Shown one piece after another: positions 57,630 to 64,000 of a DNA stretch of 64,000 bases. The translations under genes were made by a program, and so were the position numbers. Source of the DNA: Candidatus Proelusimicrobium volucris (lineage in GTDB: Bacteria; Elusimicrobiota; Elusimicrobia; Elusimicrobiales; Elusimicrobiaceae); NCBI GenBank assembly GCA_944324665.1, contig CALUXD010000002.1:416694-480693 (forward strand). Direction: 5' to 3'. How positions within the stretch are numbered: position 1 is the stretch's first letter; every line of letters begins with the position of its first letter. Under the pieces are notes generated by a model. It was not told where the DNA came from. It worked only from the letters and a program-made list of their open reading frames with translations, and did no database searches.

Positions 57630-58651
57630 TTTAGTCTTATCCTGGGGTCTATCGCCGTATACAATATGTCCGCCGCCAAATTGCCCAAAACAAACAGTAC
57701 GGCCACCATAAGCGAAAACCCCATAACCCCCGCTATATCAAGCTGTTGGGCGCATTCCACTCCCCAGCGCCCTATCCCGGGGTAATCAAACACCGTTTCC
57801 ACTATTACCGTACCGCCCAAAAGGCGGATAAACTGTATGCTGGCAAGCGTAACTACGGGTATCATCGCGTTAAGGCCCGCGTGTTCGTAAATCACTTTAA
57901 ATTCACTTAGACCGCGAGCACGAGCACTGCGTACATAATCTTTGTTAAGTTCCTCCAACATTGAGGATCGCATAACCCTCACCATCAGCGCGAAGGACCC
58001 TATACATAAAGTTACCGCCGGCAATACCAGATGTTTCAACACATCGAAAAACACGTAAAAATTAAGATTAAGCAAACTGTCTATCAACAAAAAGCCGGTA
58101 TAGGTCTTAAAATTCGGGCTATGTATTATCATATCGGCGGTAAAGGAATACTCACCCGGCGCGAACCAGCCCAGCTTGCCGTAAAATATCATCAGCAAAA
58201 TAAGCCCCAGCACGAAAATCGGCAGGGAAAACCCCGCCAGCACAAAAAATCTTATCAGATTATCCGTAAAACCGTCTTTATACTTTGCCGATATTATACC
58301 CAGCCACACCCCGAACAATACCACCAATATTATCGCCGCGACCGCCAGTTGGATAGTAGCTGGCAAATAGGCTTTTATGGCGGAAGTTACGGGCATATTC
58401 GCGCTTTCGCTGTACCCCAAATCCCCTTTTACAGCCCCTTTAAGCCAGCGGAAATACTGTACGGGCATAGGATCGTTAAGGCCGTATTTTTCTATTACCT
58501 CTTCCAAAGAATCCATCTGGCGCGGGTCCTGTATATATAAAGAAGCACGCATCTCGGGCGAGAGCCTCTGCGTCAGAAAGAACAGGAAAAACGTTACCCC
58601 CAGCATAACCAGCGGCAGCATTAAAAGTCTTCTTAGTATATACCTAAACAT
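57626..58651 (-). CDS. oppB: Peptide ABC transporter permease, OppB/DppB-like
   Basis: A 341-residue permease with six helices. Family hallmarks are RYILRRLLMLPLVMLGVTFF at the N-terminus, YGLNDPMPVQYFRWL, the EAA loop region SMLEELNKDYVRSARARGLSEFKVIYEHAGLNAMIPVVT, and TVIVETVFDYPGIGRWG near the C-terminus, all typical of OppB/DppB. It begins 18 bases after the oppF stop and overlaps oppC by 4 bases. Paired with oppC it would transport peptides, nickel-like complexes or sugars; peptides are the most likely. Confidence 0.94.
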   Translation of the reverse strand: MFRYILRRLLMLPLVMLGVTFFLFFLTQRLSPEMRASLYIQDPRQMDSLEEVIEKYGLNDPMPVQYFRWLKGAVKGDLGYSESANMPVTSAIKAYLPATIQLAVAAIILVVLFGVWLGIISAKYKDGFTDNLIRFFVLAGFSLPIFVLGLILLMIFYGKLGWFAPGEYSFTADMIIHSPNFKTYTGFLLIDSLLNLNFYVFFDVLKHLVLPAVTLCIGSFALMVRVMRSSMLEELNKDYVRSARARGLSEFKVIYEHAGLNAMIPVVTLASIQFIRLLGGTVIVETVFDYPGIGRWGVECAQQLDIAGVMGFSLMVAVLFVLGNLAADILYTAIDPRIRLK

Positions 58652-58669
58652 TTTTTTATCGTCCTATAT

Positions 58670-59443
58670 TCAGTTAAGAGGCAAAACCGCCTCCAAAAGC
58701 GTTTGGGCCGCCGCGCTTTTTGGCGAAAGCAATACTTCTTCGGTTTTGCCCAGCTCCGCTATTTCGCCTTTATGCATTACGGCCGCTTTGGAACATAAAA
58801 ACTTGCACAGCGCCAAATCGTGCGAGATAAACACCAAACTCAGGCCGTATTCTTCCTTAATATCCGCCAATAAATTTAATATCTGCGCCTGAACGGATAC
58901 GTCAAGCGAAGAAAGCGGTTCGTCGGCTATAATCAGCTTGGGCTTGAGGGCCAAGGCGCGCGCTATCGCTATGCGCTGGCGCTGACCGCCGGAAAATTCG
59001 CTCGGATATTTCCTTAGAGAATTTTCCCCAAGCCCGACTTGGCTTAAAAGTTTCTTCAAATCGCTTTGGCGGTATTTTTCGCCGTGTACGATAAAAGGCT
59101 CGGCCAAAATATCGGATACGGTCATTCTCGGGTTAAGGGAGCTGTACGGATCTTGGAATACGGGCTGGACTTTCCTTCTAAGCGCTTTAAGTTCCCTGCC
59201 TTTTAGGGAAAAGATGTCCTGCCCCTCTATAAAGATTTTGCCGCTGTCGGGCCTTTCCAAAGCCAGCATAAGGCGCGCAAGGGTGCTTTTGCCGCAGCCA
59301 GAAGACCCCAAGAGGCCGAAACTCTCACCGGCGTCAAAGGAAAAATTTATATTTTTTAGTACGGCGATTTTCTCCCCGCCCCCGAACGCTCCGCCGGAAA
59401 CATAACTCTTTGCGATATTTTCCGCCCTTAATAATTCAGCCAT
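58670..59443 (-). CDS. oppF: Peptide ABC transporter ATP-binding protein, OppF-like
   Basis: A 257-residue ABC ATPase. Walker A is GLLGSSGCGKSTLARL, the signature FSGGQRQRIAIARALAL, Walker B PKLIIADEPLSSLDVSVQAQILNLL and the H-loop VFISHD. The C-terminal oligopeptide-binding extension is short compared with typical OppF. It overlaps the oppD stop by 8 bases and is followed by oppB after 18 bases. It would form a heterodimer with OppD on the permease. Confidence 0.94.
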   Translation of the reverse strand: MAELLRAENIAKSYVSGGAFGGGEKIAVLKNINFSFDAGESFGLLGSSGCGKSTLARLMLALERPDSGKIFIEGQDIFSLKGRELKALRRKVQPVFQDPYSSLNPRMTVSDILAEPFIVHGEKYRQSDLKKLLSQVGLGENSLRKYPSEFSGGQRQRIAIARALALKPKLIIADEPLSSLDVSVQAQILNLLADIKEEYGLSLVFISHDLALCKFLCSKAAVMHKGEIAELGKTEEVLLSPKSAAAQTLLEAVLPLN

Positions 59444-60398
59444 TAGACTTACCCTCGTAACGCCAGCATTTTACCAAGCGTCCGCCTTCCAAATTTAATA
59501 TCGGCGGTCTTTCATTTTTGCACCGCTCTTGAGCGTAAGGGCAGCGCTCGGCGAATTTACAGCCCTTAAAATCTTTACCCGCCGCAGGCGGTGCGCCTTC
59601 TATCGTTTTAAGCCTGGCTTTGCTTTGCGAAAGCCGCACCACGGAATTTAGCAAGCCCTCGCTATACGGATGCAAAGGTTTTTTAAACAAATCCTCTTTG
59701 GGACATTCCTCCACCTTTTCGCCCGCGTAAAGCACCAAAACTCTATCGGCTATATTATTGACTATCGCCAAATTGTGCGTAATAAAAATGACTGAAGCGG
59801 AAAACTCTTTTTGCAGTTTCTTTATAAGCTCCAAAATCTGCCTTTGTACGGTTACGTCCAAGGCGGTGGTAGGCTCGTCAGCTATAAGAATATCGGGGTT
59901 AAGGCACAAAGCCAGCGCCGTCATAACCCGCTGGCGCATTCCCCCCGAAAGCTGATGCGGATAAGAATTTAAAAATTTTTCGTCTATACCCACTTTCTTT
60001 AAAAGCGACGCAGCCTTCTCAAGAGCTTCCTTTTTGCTTATTTTAGAGTGTGCACGCAAAGTCTCCGTCAAATGGAAAGCCACCTTAAAAACGGGGTTTA
60101 AAGACATCATCGGGTCTTGAAATATCATACCTATCCCCGCGCCGCGCACATCACGCAATTGGGGCTCGTTCATTTTGACGATGTCCTTATCCTTATAAAT
60201 AATTGAGCCGGAAGTTATTTTCGCCCCGGGCGGCAAAAGGCGGGTAATAGCCAAGCTGTGAATGGTCTTTCCGCAGCCCGATTCCCCCACTACGGCCAAA
60301 ACCTCGCCCTTTTCCAGGCGGTAGCTGAGATTATCAAGAACTTTTATCCGCCCCTGCGGCGTATCGAAACAAACGGAAAGATTATTTATGTTAAGCAC
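59436..60398 (-). CDS. oppD: Peptide ABC transporter ATP-binding protein, OppD-like
   Basis: A 320-residue ABC ATPase, first of the operon. Walker A VVGESGCGKTIHSLAI, signature LSGGMRQRVMTALAL, Walker B PDILIADEPTTALDVTVQRQILELI and H-loop VIFITHN are complete. The C-terminal extension holds the 4Fe-4S-like cysteine motif of OppD/DppD (CKFAERCPYAQERCKNE). The start codon is GTG at 60398, preceded by the extended -10 TGA-TATAAT, whose hexamer starts 11 bases before it, so the mRNA is probably leaderless with a GTG start. The DUF192 gene diverges 51 bases away. No oppA-type gene is in the window. Confidence 0.94.
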   Translation of the reverse strand: MLNINNLSVCFDTPQGRIKVLDNLSYRLEKGEVLAVVGESGCGKTIHSLAITRLLPPGAKITSGSIIYKDKDIVKMNEPQLRDVRGAGIGMIFQDPMMSLNPVFKVAFHLTETLRAHSKISKKEALEKAASLLKKVGIDEKFLNSYPHQLSGGMRQRVMTALALCLNPDILIADEPTTALDVTVQRQILELIKKLQKEFSASVIFITHNLAIVNNIADRVLVLYAGEKVEECPKEDLFKKPLHPYSEGLLNSVVRLSQSKARLKTIEGAPPAAGKDFKGCKFAERCPYAQERCKNERPPILNLEGGRLVKCWRYEGKSNG

Positions 60399-60403
60399 AA
60401 TAA

Positions 60404-60412
60404 ATTATATCA
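60404..60412 (-). promoter_or_regulatory. Extended -10 of the oppD operon, probably leaderless
   Basis: TGA-TATAAT on the - strand; five bases separate the hexamer from the GTG start of oppD. Confidence 0.6.
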
Positions 60413-60433
60413 AATGATAAAAATCTCTTAAAT

Positions 60434-60442
60434 TGCTAAAAT
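60434..60442 (+). promoter_or_regulatory. Extended -10 of a probable leaderless DUF192 gene
   Basis: TGC-TAAAAT; the hexamer begins 13 bases before ATG 60450 and no Shine-Dalgarno is visible. Confidence 0.6.
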
Positions 60443-60449
60443 GATACTG

Positions 60450-60884
60450 ATGAAAAGACTTATCCTCCTATTCGCCGCTATGTTAGTATTCTGCGCCTGC
60501 GGGCCGAAGACTACGGACATTACTCTGCCCGACGGCTTCACCGTTAAAGCCGAATTGGCCATAACGCCCGAAGAAACGGAAAAGGGCCTAATGTACCGCA
60601 CCGAATTGCCGGAAGGAAGCGGAATGCTTTTTGTTTTTGAAGACAATGCTCCGCGCTACTTTTGGATGAAAAACACCCTTATAGATTTGGATATTATCTT
60701 TATCACGTCCGATTTAAAAGTATTTTCTTACGAGGAACACGTTCCCCATTCATATCTTTACACGCCTGACAGCCAAGTGGCTACGGCGGCGGGGTTCGGC
60801 CAGTATGTTTTGGAACTGCCCGCGGGCAGCGTAAAGAAACACAAAATAGAAGAAGGCTCGTTTTTGGAGTTTGATTTACAATGA
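60450..60884 (+). CDS. DUF192 family lipoprotein
   Basis: A 144-residue secreted protein of the DUF192 family. The first 14 residues are a signal segment (RLILLFAAMLVF), with Cys15 or Cys17 as lipid attachment site in VFCACGPK. The core shows AELAITPEETEKGLMYRTELPE, GMLFVFEDNAPRYFWMKNTLIDLDIIFI and VLELPAGSVKKHKIEEGSFLEF, all typical. Family function is unknown. The start is set at 60450 because an upstream ATG (60441) overlaps the -10 box. The stop overlaps the next start by 4 bases (ATGA), so it is co-translated with the M20 peptidase. Confidence 0.9.
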   Translation: MKRLILLFAAMLVFCACGPKTTDITLPDGFTVKAELAITPEETEKGLMYRTELPEGSGMLFVFEDNAPRYFWMKNTLIDLDIIFITSDLKVFSYEEHVPHSYLYTPDSQVATAAGFGQYVLELPAGSVKKHKIEEGSFLEFDLQ

Positions 60885-62425
60885 AACAGGTTTTATATCT
60901 TTTTGCGGCTTTTGTTTTAGCCTGCTCGCTAAACGCCCAGCAGCTGGATTTCGACGCGTTGAACCAAACGGCCAAAGACCATCTTATAAACTTGATAGAG
61001 ATTGACACCTCCCAACCCGAGCCCGAGGAAATAAAAGCCATACGCTATATATACAAAGTATTGAACAAATACAAAATAGACTGGGATATTTACAGGATAG
61101 AAAAGCCGCGCGGCAATCTTATAGCGGTGCTGAAAGCGGATAAAGAATTGGCCGATCCGCAAAACAAGCCGCTTCTGCTTATAGCACATTTGGACACCGC
61201 CGCCATACAGGAAGGCTGGACCTTACCCCCCGCCAAAGCAACTTTAAAGGACGGCAGGATATACGGGCTGGGCTCCACTGACGCCAAAAATTACGCCGCC
61301 ATAAACCTTACCATTCTGACAAGGCTTGCCAAAGGCGACATAAAACTTAAACGGGATATAATATTCCTCTTTACGGCCGACGAGGAAAGCGGCAGCGAAA
61401 AGGGAATAAAATATCTTTACGACCAACATGGCGATAAACTCCAGGCCGCCTATGCCCTAAACGAGGGCGGCGGCATAATGAAAGGCGATGACGCCAAAAT
61501 GCCCAGCGATATTCTGTTTATAGAAGCGGGTACCAAGATGTATATGGACATTCTTTTAAGCGCGAAAGGCGACGGCGGGAATTCTTCCGCGGTGGGGCAG
61601 AACAATGCCATATATAAACTTTCGCAGGCGCTTTCTATAATAGAAAGTTATCAGCCGCTGTATAAATTTTCCCCGTTGACGAGGATTTTCTTCGAAAGGA
61701 TTTTCCCCTTCCAGGACGCCGACGCACAAACCACTTTGAAACTGTTGGAATCAGACGATCCCGCCCAATCCCAGCAGGCGGCAAAAATAATCAGCGAAGA
61801 CGAGTTTTTCAAGACGCAGATAACTGATACCATAACCCCCACTATTCTGTCTTCGGGTACGGAAGCCAATACCGTTCAGAATGAAGCCTCGGCCAATTTA
61901 AACTGCAGGCTTCTTCCGCAAAGCGATCCTATGCTTTTTGTAGACGAACTCAGCGCGCTTTTTGCCAACGACGAAAACGTAACCCTTACCGTAATAGAAA
62001 GACCGGAAACACCCTTTCCCCAGCCGCCGACAGATTTGAACGACCAGCTCTTTAAAGCGATAGAAAAAGCCGCCCGTCAAACTTTCGGCAAGATTTTGGT
62101 ATTGCCCGGCCTCACGCCCGCATCAAGCGAGAGCGAATTTTTAAGAAGGCACGGCGTAATAACCTACGGCATCGGCCCGCTTATCCAAAAGAACGGCAAC
62201 GGCCCCCACGAACCGGATGAAAGCATAACGGAAAAGGACTTATTTGACCAATTGAAACTTACTTTTAATATCGTTATGAATTTGGTAACAGATACGCCAG
62301 ATCTCCCCGAAGAAGAGCCCGCCGTTGCGCAAGAGGGCGAGAGTCAATCTCAAGAGGGGCAAACCCCGCAAGACGAGTTCCTGCCCGTAATTGAGCGGGA
62401 AGACATTGCCCAAACGGCAAAATAA
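60881..62425 (+). CDS. Secreted M20-family metallopeptidase
   Basis: A 514-residue zinc peptidase with a signal peptide (hydrophobic 4-16, cleavage near LNA). Zinc ligands of the M20 fold are visible: His in LLIAHLDTAA, the bridging Asp in GLGSTDAKNY, the catalytic Glu and zinc Glu in TADEESGSE, a further Glu in ALNEGGG and a terminal His in NGNGPHEPDES. A dimerisation domain lies in between. The last 40 residues are acidic and glutamine-rich. It would act in the periplasm or be exported, hydrolysing peptides or N-acyl amino acids, and could supply amino acids or peptides to the Opp importer across the divergent promoter. Confidence 0.9.
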   Translation: MKQVLYLFAAFVLACSLNAQQLDFDALNQTAKDHLINLIEIDTSQPEPEEIKAIRYIYKVLNKYKIDWDIYRIEKPRGNLIAVLKADKELADPQNKPLLLIAHLDTAAIQEGWTLPPAKATLKDGRIYGLGSTDAKNYAAINLTILTRLAKGDIKLKRDIIFLFTADEESGSEKGIKYLYDQHGDKLQAAYALNEGGGIMKGDDAKMPSDILFIEAGTKMYMDILLSAKGDGGNSSAVGQNNAIYKLSQALSIIESYQPLYKFSPLTRIFFERIFPFQDADAQTTLKLLESDDPAQSQQAAKIISEDEFFKTQITDTITPTILSSGTEANTVQNEASANLNCRLLPQSDPMLFVDELSALFANDENVTLTVIERPETPFPQPPTDLNDQLFKAIEKAARQTFGKILVLPGLTPASSESEFLRRHGVITYGIGPLIQKNGNGPHEPDESITEKDLFDQLKLTFNIVMNLVTDTPDLPEEEPAVAQEGESQSQEGQTPQDEFLPVIEREDIAQTAK

Positions 62426-62439
62426 CCCTTTTCGAGCTA

Positions 62440-62468
62440 TTGATTTTTGTCCCTTGCTAAGCTATAAC
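62440..62468 (+). promoter_or_regulatory. Promoter of the nitroreductase gene
   Basis: TTGATT (62440-62445), a 17-base spacer, then TATAAC (62463-62468). Start near 62475 and a short leader with AAAGGAGG before the ATG: an ordinary leadered gene. Confidence 0.65.
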
Positions 62469-62492
62469 TTATTATAGAGAAAGGAGGACCCA

Positions 62493-63086
62493 ATGGACTT
62501 TTTTCAAGCCGTACGGAAAAGACGCAGCATATACACTTTAACCGCTAAATCTACTTTGGAAGAAAAAGAAATAACCGACTTTTTGGAATTGGCGCTCGCT
62601 AATTCGCCCTCGGCTTTCAACAGCCAAAGCGCAAGGCTCTTGGCCGCATTCGGGGAAAGCCATAAAAAAATATGGGATATAGCCAGGAAAGCGCTTAAAG
62701 AAATTATTCCTTCGGAAAAATTCCCCCCGACCGAAGCTAAAATAAAATCTTTCGCCGACGCTTTCGGCACCGTATTGTTTTTTGAAGAAACAAAAACGGT
62801 AGCGGAACTGCAAAGCAAATTCCCTGCCTATAAAGATAATTTTCCCCTATGGTCGCAGCAAGCCAACGGTATGCTCCAATATATCGTATGGACAGGCTTT
62901 GCCGCTTTGGGCATGGCGGCCAACCTTCAGCATTACAACCCGCTTATAGACGGGGAAATCGCCAAAACTTTTAAAATACCGCCCTCTTGGAAACTTGTGG
63001 CGCAAATGCCCTTTGGAATATCGCCTGAGCAGGCGCCCGACAAAGAAATTATCCCGCCCGCACAGAGATTAAAAGTTTACCGATGA
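62493..63086 (+). CDS. Nitroreductase family flavoprotein (fatty acid repression/Frm2-like)
   Basis: A 197-residue FMN-dependent oxidoreductase of the nitroreductase family. The N-terminal AVRKRRSIYTL gives the FMN phosphate contact arginines, ALANSPSAFNSQSARLL is a conserved dimer and cofactor-binding strand, and the later QANGMLQYIVWTGFAALGMAANLQHYNP is the hallmark of the Frm2/HBN1-like branch. The length is typical. A strong AAAGGAGG lies before the start. It may reduce nitro compounds, quinones or fatty-acid-related substrates. Downstream are tandem terminators. Confidence 0.9.
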   Translation: MDFFQAVRKRRSIYTLTAKSTLEEKEITDFLELALANSPSAFNSQSARLLAAFGESHKKIWDIARKALKEIIPSEKFPPTEAKIKSFADAFGTVLFFEETKTVAELQSKFPAYKDNFPLWSQQANGMLQYIVWTGFAALGMAANLQHYNPLIDGEIAKTFKIPPSWKLVAQMPFGISPEQAPDKEIIPPAQRLKVYR

Positions 63087-63115
63087 GGCATATCCCAAGA
63101 TAAAAACCTTTATCA

Positions 63116-63229
63116 AAAAAACCGGGTTAAAGCCCGGATTTTTGTGTATATTATGGAAATCCCCGCCTAGGCTGGGGGGCTTTTTATTTTTGTGTATATG
63201 GAAATCCCCGCCCAAAGCTAAGGGGATTT
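63116..63229. repeat. Three consecutive terminator hairpins with a direct repeat
   Basis: The first hairpin CCGGG/CCCGG (63122-63137) ends the nitroreductase gene. Then a 26-29-base unit starting TTTTTGTGTATA and ending AAATCCCCGCC is present twice, at 63139-63167 and 63187-63212, the first with three extra bases. Each copy starts a C-rich hairpin; the second (AAATCCCC / GGGGATTT, 63202-63229) is nearly perfect. Confidence 0.75.
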
Positions 63230-63293
63230 GTCGTTAAAAATATTTCGGATTATATACGGGCTTTACGCTTAAAATCGGGCAGGATATTTTAAG

Positions 63294-63999
63294 TTAAGAG
63301 TTCATTATGCTTTCCAATTCTTCCGAAAGCTGTTCCCATTCCTTTTCCGCGTCGGAAATTTCCTTATTGACGAACGCCAGCTCTATACTTACGGAGGAAT
63401 CATAGCCGCGTATCAAGCGGTTTTCCAAATTCTCTTTTTGGGAGGACAAAACCTCCAGCTTGCGCTCTATGGCTTTTATTTTGTTCCTTAAAGGAGCGGT
63501 CTGCGCGCGCAGTTTGGCGGCGTTTTTGCGTTTTTCTTTGCGGTTGTCCTCCCCCTCTTGAGAGCCTTCATCGGCGGAAGAACGCGAAGAGTGAAGAACA
63601 TAATTTTTATAATCTTCCAAATCGCCGTCGTAAGATTTAACCGTTCCGCCTTCCACCAAAAGCAGGCGGTCGCAGACCGATTCCAATATGTGAAAATCGT
63701 GCGTCACCAATATTACCGCGCCGTCATAATCGTTTAAAGCCTCTATCAAAGCGCGGCGGCTGGTTATATCCAGGTGGTTTGTCGGTTCGTCCAAAATCAA
63801 AATATTGGGCTTTTCTATCGTGATTAAAGAGAGCAAAAGGCGGCTTTTTTCCCCACCCGAAAGTTTCCCTATCTGCGTATCGGCTTTATTCTTTTCCAAA
63901 CCGAAACACGCCAAATGGGTGTATACTTCCGTTTCTTTGGCTTCGGGCATGGCGGCTTTGGCCGTTTCGTAAGGGGTGGATTCCAGGTCAAATTCTTCC
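63294..63999 (-). CDS. ABC-F family ATPase, C-terminal part, gene cut by window edge
   Basis: The C-terminal half of a duplicated ABC-F protein (Uup/YdiF/EttA type), a soluble ribosome-associated ATPase. The frame is open to the window edge, so the first nucleotide-binding domain lies beyond base 64000. Visible are LSGGEKSRLLLSL (signature), NILILDEPTNHLDI (Walker B), ILVTHD (switch His) and SYDGDLEDYKNYVL, then a lysine-rich linker and a coiled coil (LRNKIKAIERKLEVL) typical of Uup/YdiF C-terminal domains. Members act in translation quality control or in precise DNA-strand transactions. Subfamily cannot be fixed without the N-terminal half. Confidence 0.9.
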   Translation of the reverse strand, partial: EEFDLESTPYETAKAAMPEAKETEVYTHLACFGLEKNKADTQIGKLSGGEKSRLLLSLITIEKPNILILDEPTNHLDITSRRALIEALNDYDGAVILVTHDFHILESVCDRLLLVEGGTVKSYDGDLEDYKNYVLHSSRSSADEGSQEGEDNRKEKRKNAAKLRAQTAPLRNKIKAIERKLEVLSSQKENLENRLIRGYDSSVSIELAFVNKEISDAEKEWEQLSEELESIMNS

Positions 64000-64000
64000 G

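Noticed and set aside
1-64000. CRISPR array, rRNA operon or insertion sequence
   Set aside because: I found no regularly spaced repeats, no rRNA signature sequences and no transposase-like frame on either strand.

Overview
The window looks like a chromosomal segment of an anaerobic bacterium with two membranes. Signs of an outer membrane are a Wza-type export lipoprotein paired with a Wzc-type tyrosine kinase. Signs of anaerobic life are a pyrophosphate-dependent phosphofructokinase, a 2[4Fe-4S] ferredoxin, FrhB-like iron-sulfur proteins and a radical SAM enzyme. Base composition is moderate, mid-40s % GC by eye. The gene mix would fit a gut-type Elusimicrobiota member, but that is inference; no rRNA or other phylogenetic marker is present. 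There is no CRISPR array, transposase, integrase or complete prophage.

Layout. (1) 1-10783: surface polysaccharide locus. The + strand carries two polysaccharide pyruvyl transferase-like proteins, a Wzx-like flippase and two FrhB-like Fe-S proteins. The - strand carries the Wzy/WaaL-like ligase, Wza and Wzc. A low-molecular-weight tyrosine phosphatase, the usual partner of Wzc, is divergent from the ligase gene. (2) 10852-12456: three coupled genes resembling phage tail-fibre or leucine-rich-repeat proteins, standing alone, with a hairpin that encloses the first ribosome-binding site. (3) 12557-22858: housekeeping and accessory genes: AsnA, an aldo/keto reductase, HAD and DUF805 proteins, tRNA-Arg, a glycosyltransferase, a ferritin-VIT fusion, a T4-DenV-like pyrimidine-dimer glycosylase, a MATE exporter, PPi-PFK and RmuC. 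(4) 22861-27866: a very large secreted protein gene whose trypsin-like C-terminal part is separated by an in-frame TAG and then broken by a one-base frameshift. (5) 27960-38389: phosphate uptake behind a leader with two terminator-like hairpins, a RecB-like nuclease / LtaS-like sulfatase / FGGY kinase operon, ferredoxin, CYTH, thioesterase, RDD and a dicarboxylate symporter. (6) 38537-47178: HD protein, an ArsR-permease unit with visible operators, aldehyde dehydrogenase, tRNA-Val, CinA, a second HAD-DUF805 pair, and C_GCAxxG and ankyrin proteins. (7) 47190-64000: a secreted metalloprotease, two MFS transporters and a TrkH potassium channel, a methyltransferase, a radical SAM / ATP-grasp pair, a lysine-rich DksA-like protein, an oppDFBC operon, a DUF192 lipoprotein, an M20 peptidase, a nitroreductase and the C-terminal end of an ABC-F ATPase.

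Regulation. The most striking recurring signal is promoter placement. At eleven genes a TATAAT-like box, often preceded by TGn, begins 11-13 bases before the start codon with no Shine-Dalgarno sequence, so transcription should begin at or within a base or so of the ATG (or GTG). These look like leaderless mRNAs. Other genes in the same window have ordinary AGGAGG-like sites, so both initiation modes appear to coexist.

The candidates most worth following as undescribed biology are the leaderless promoter architecture, the split secreted protease-like protein, the orphan tail-fibre-like trio with its hairpin, the radical SAM / ATP-grasp pair and the lysine-rich DksA-like fusion.
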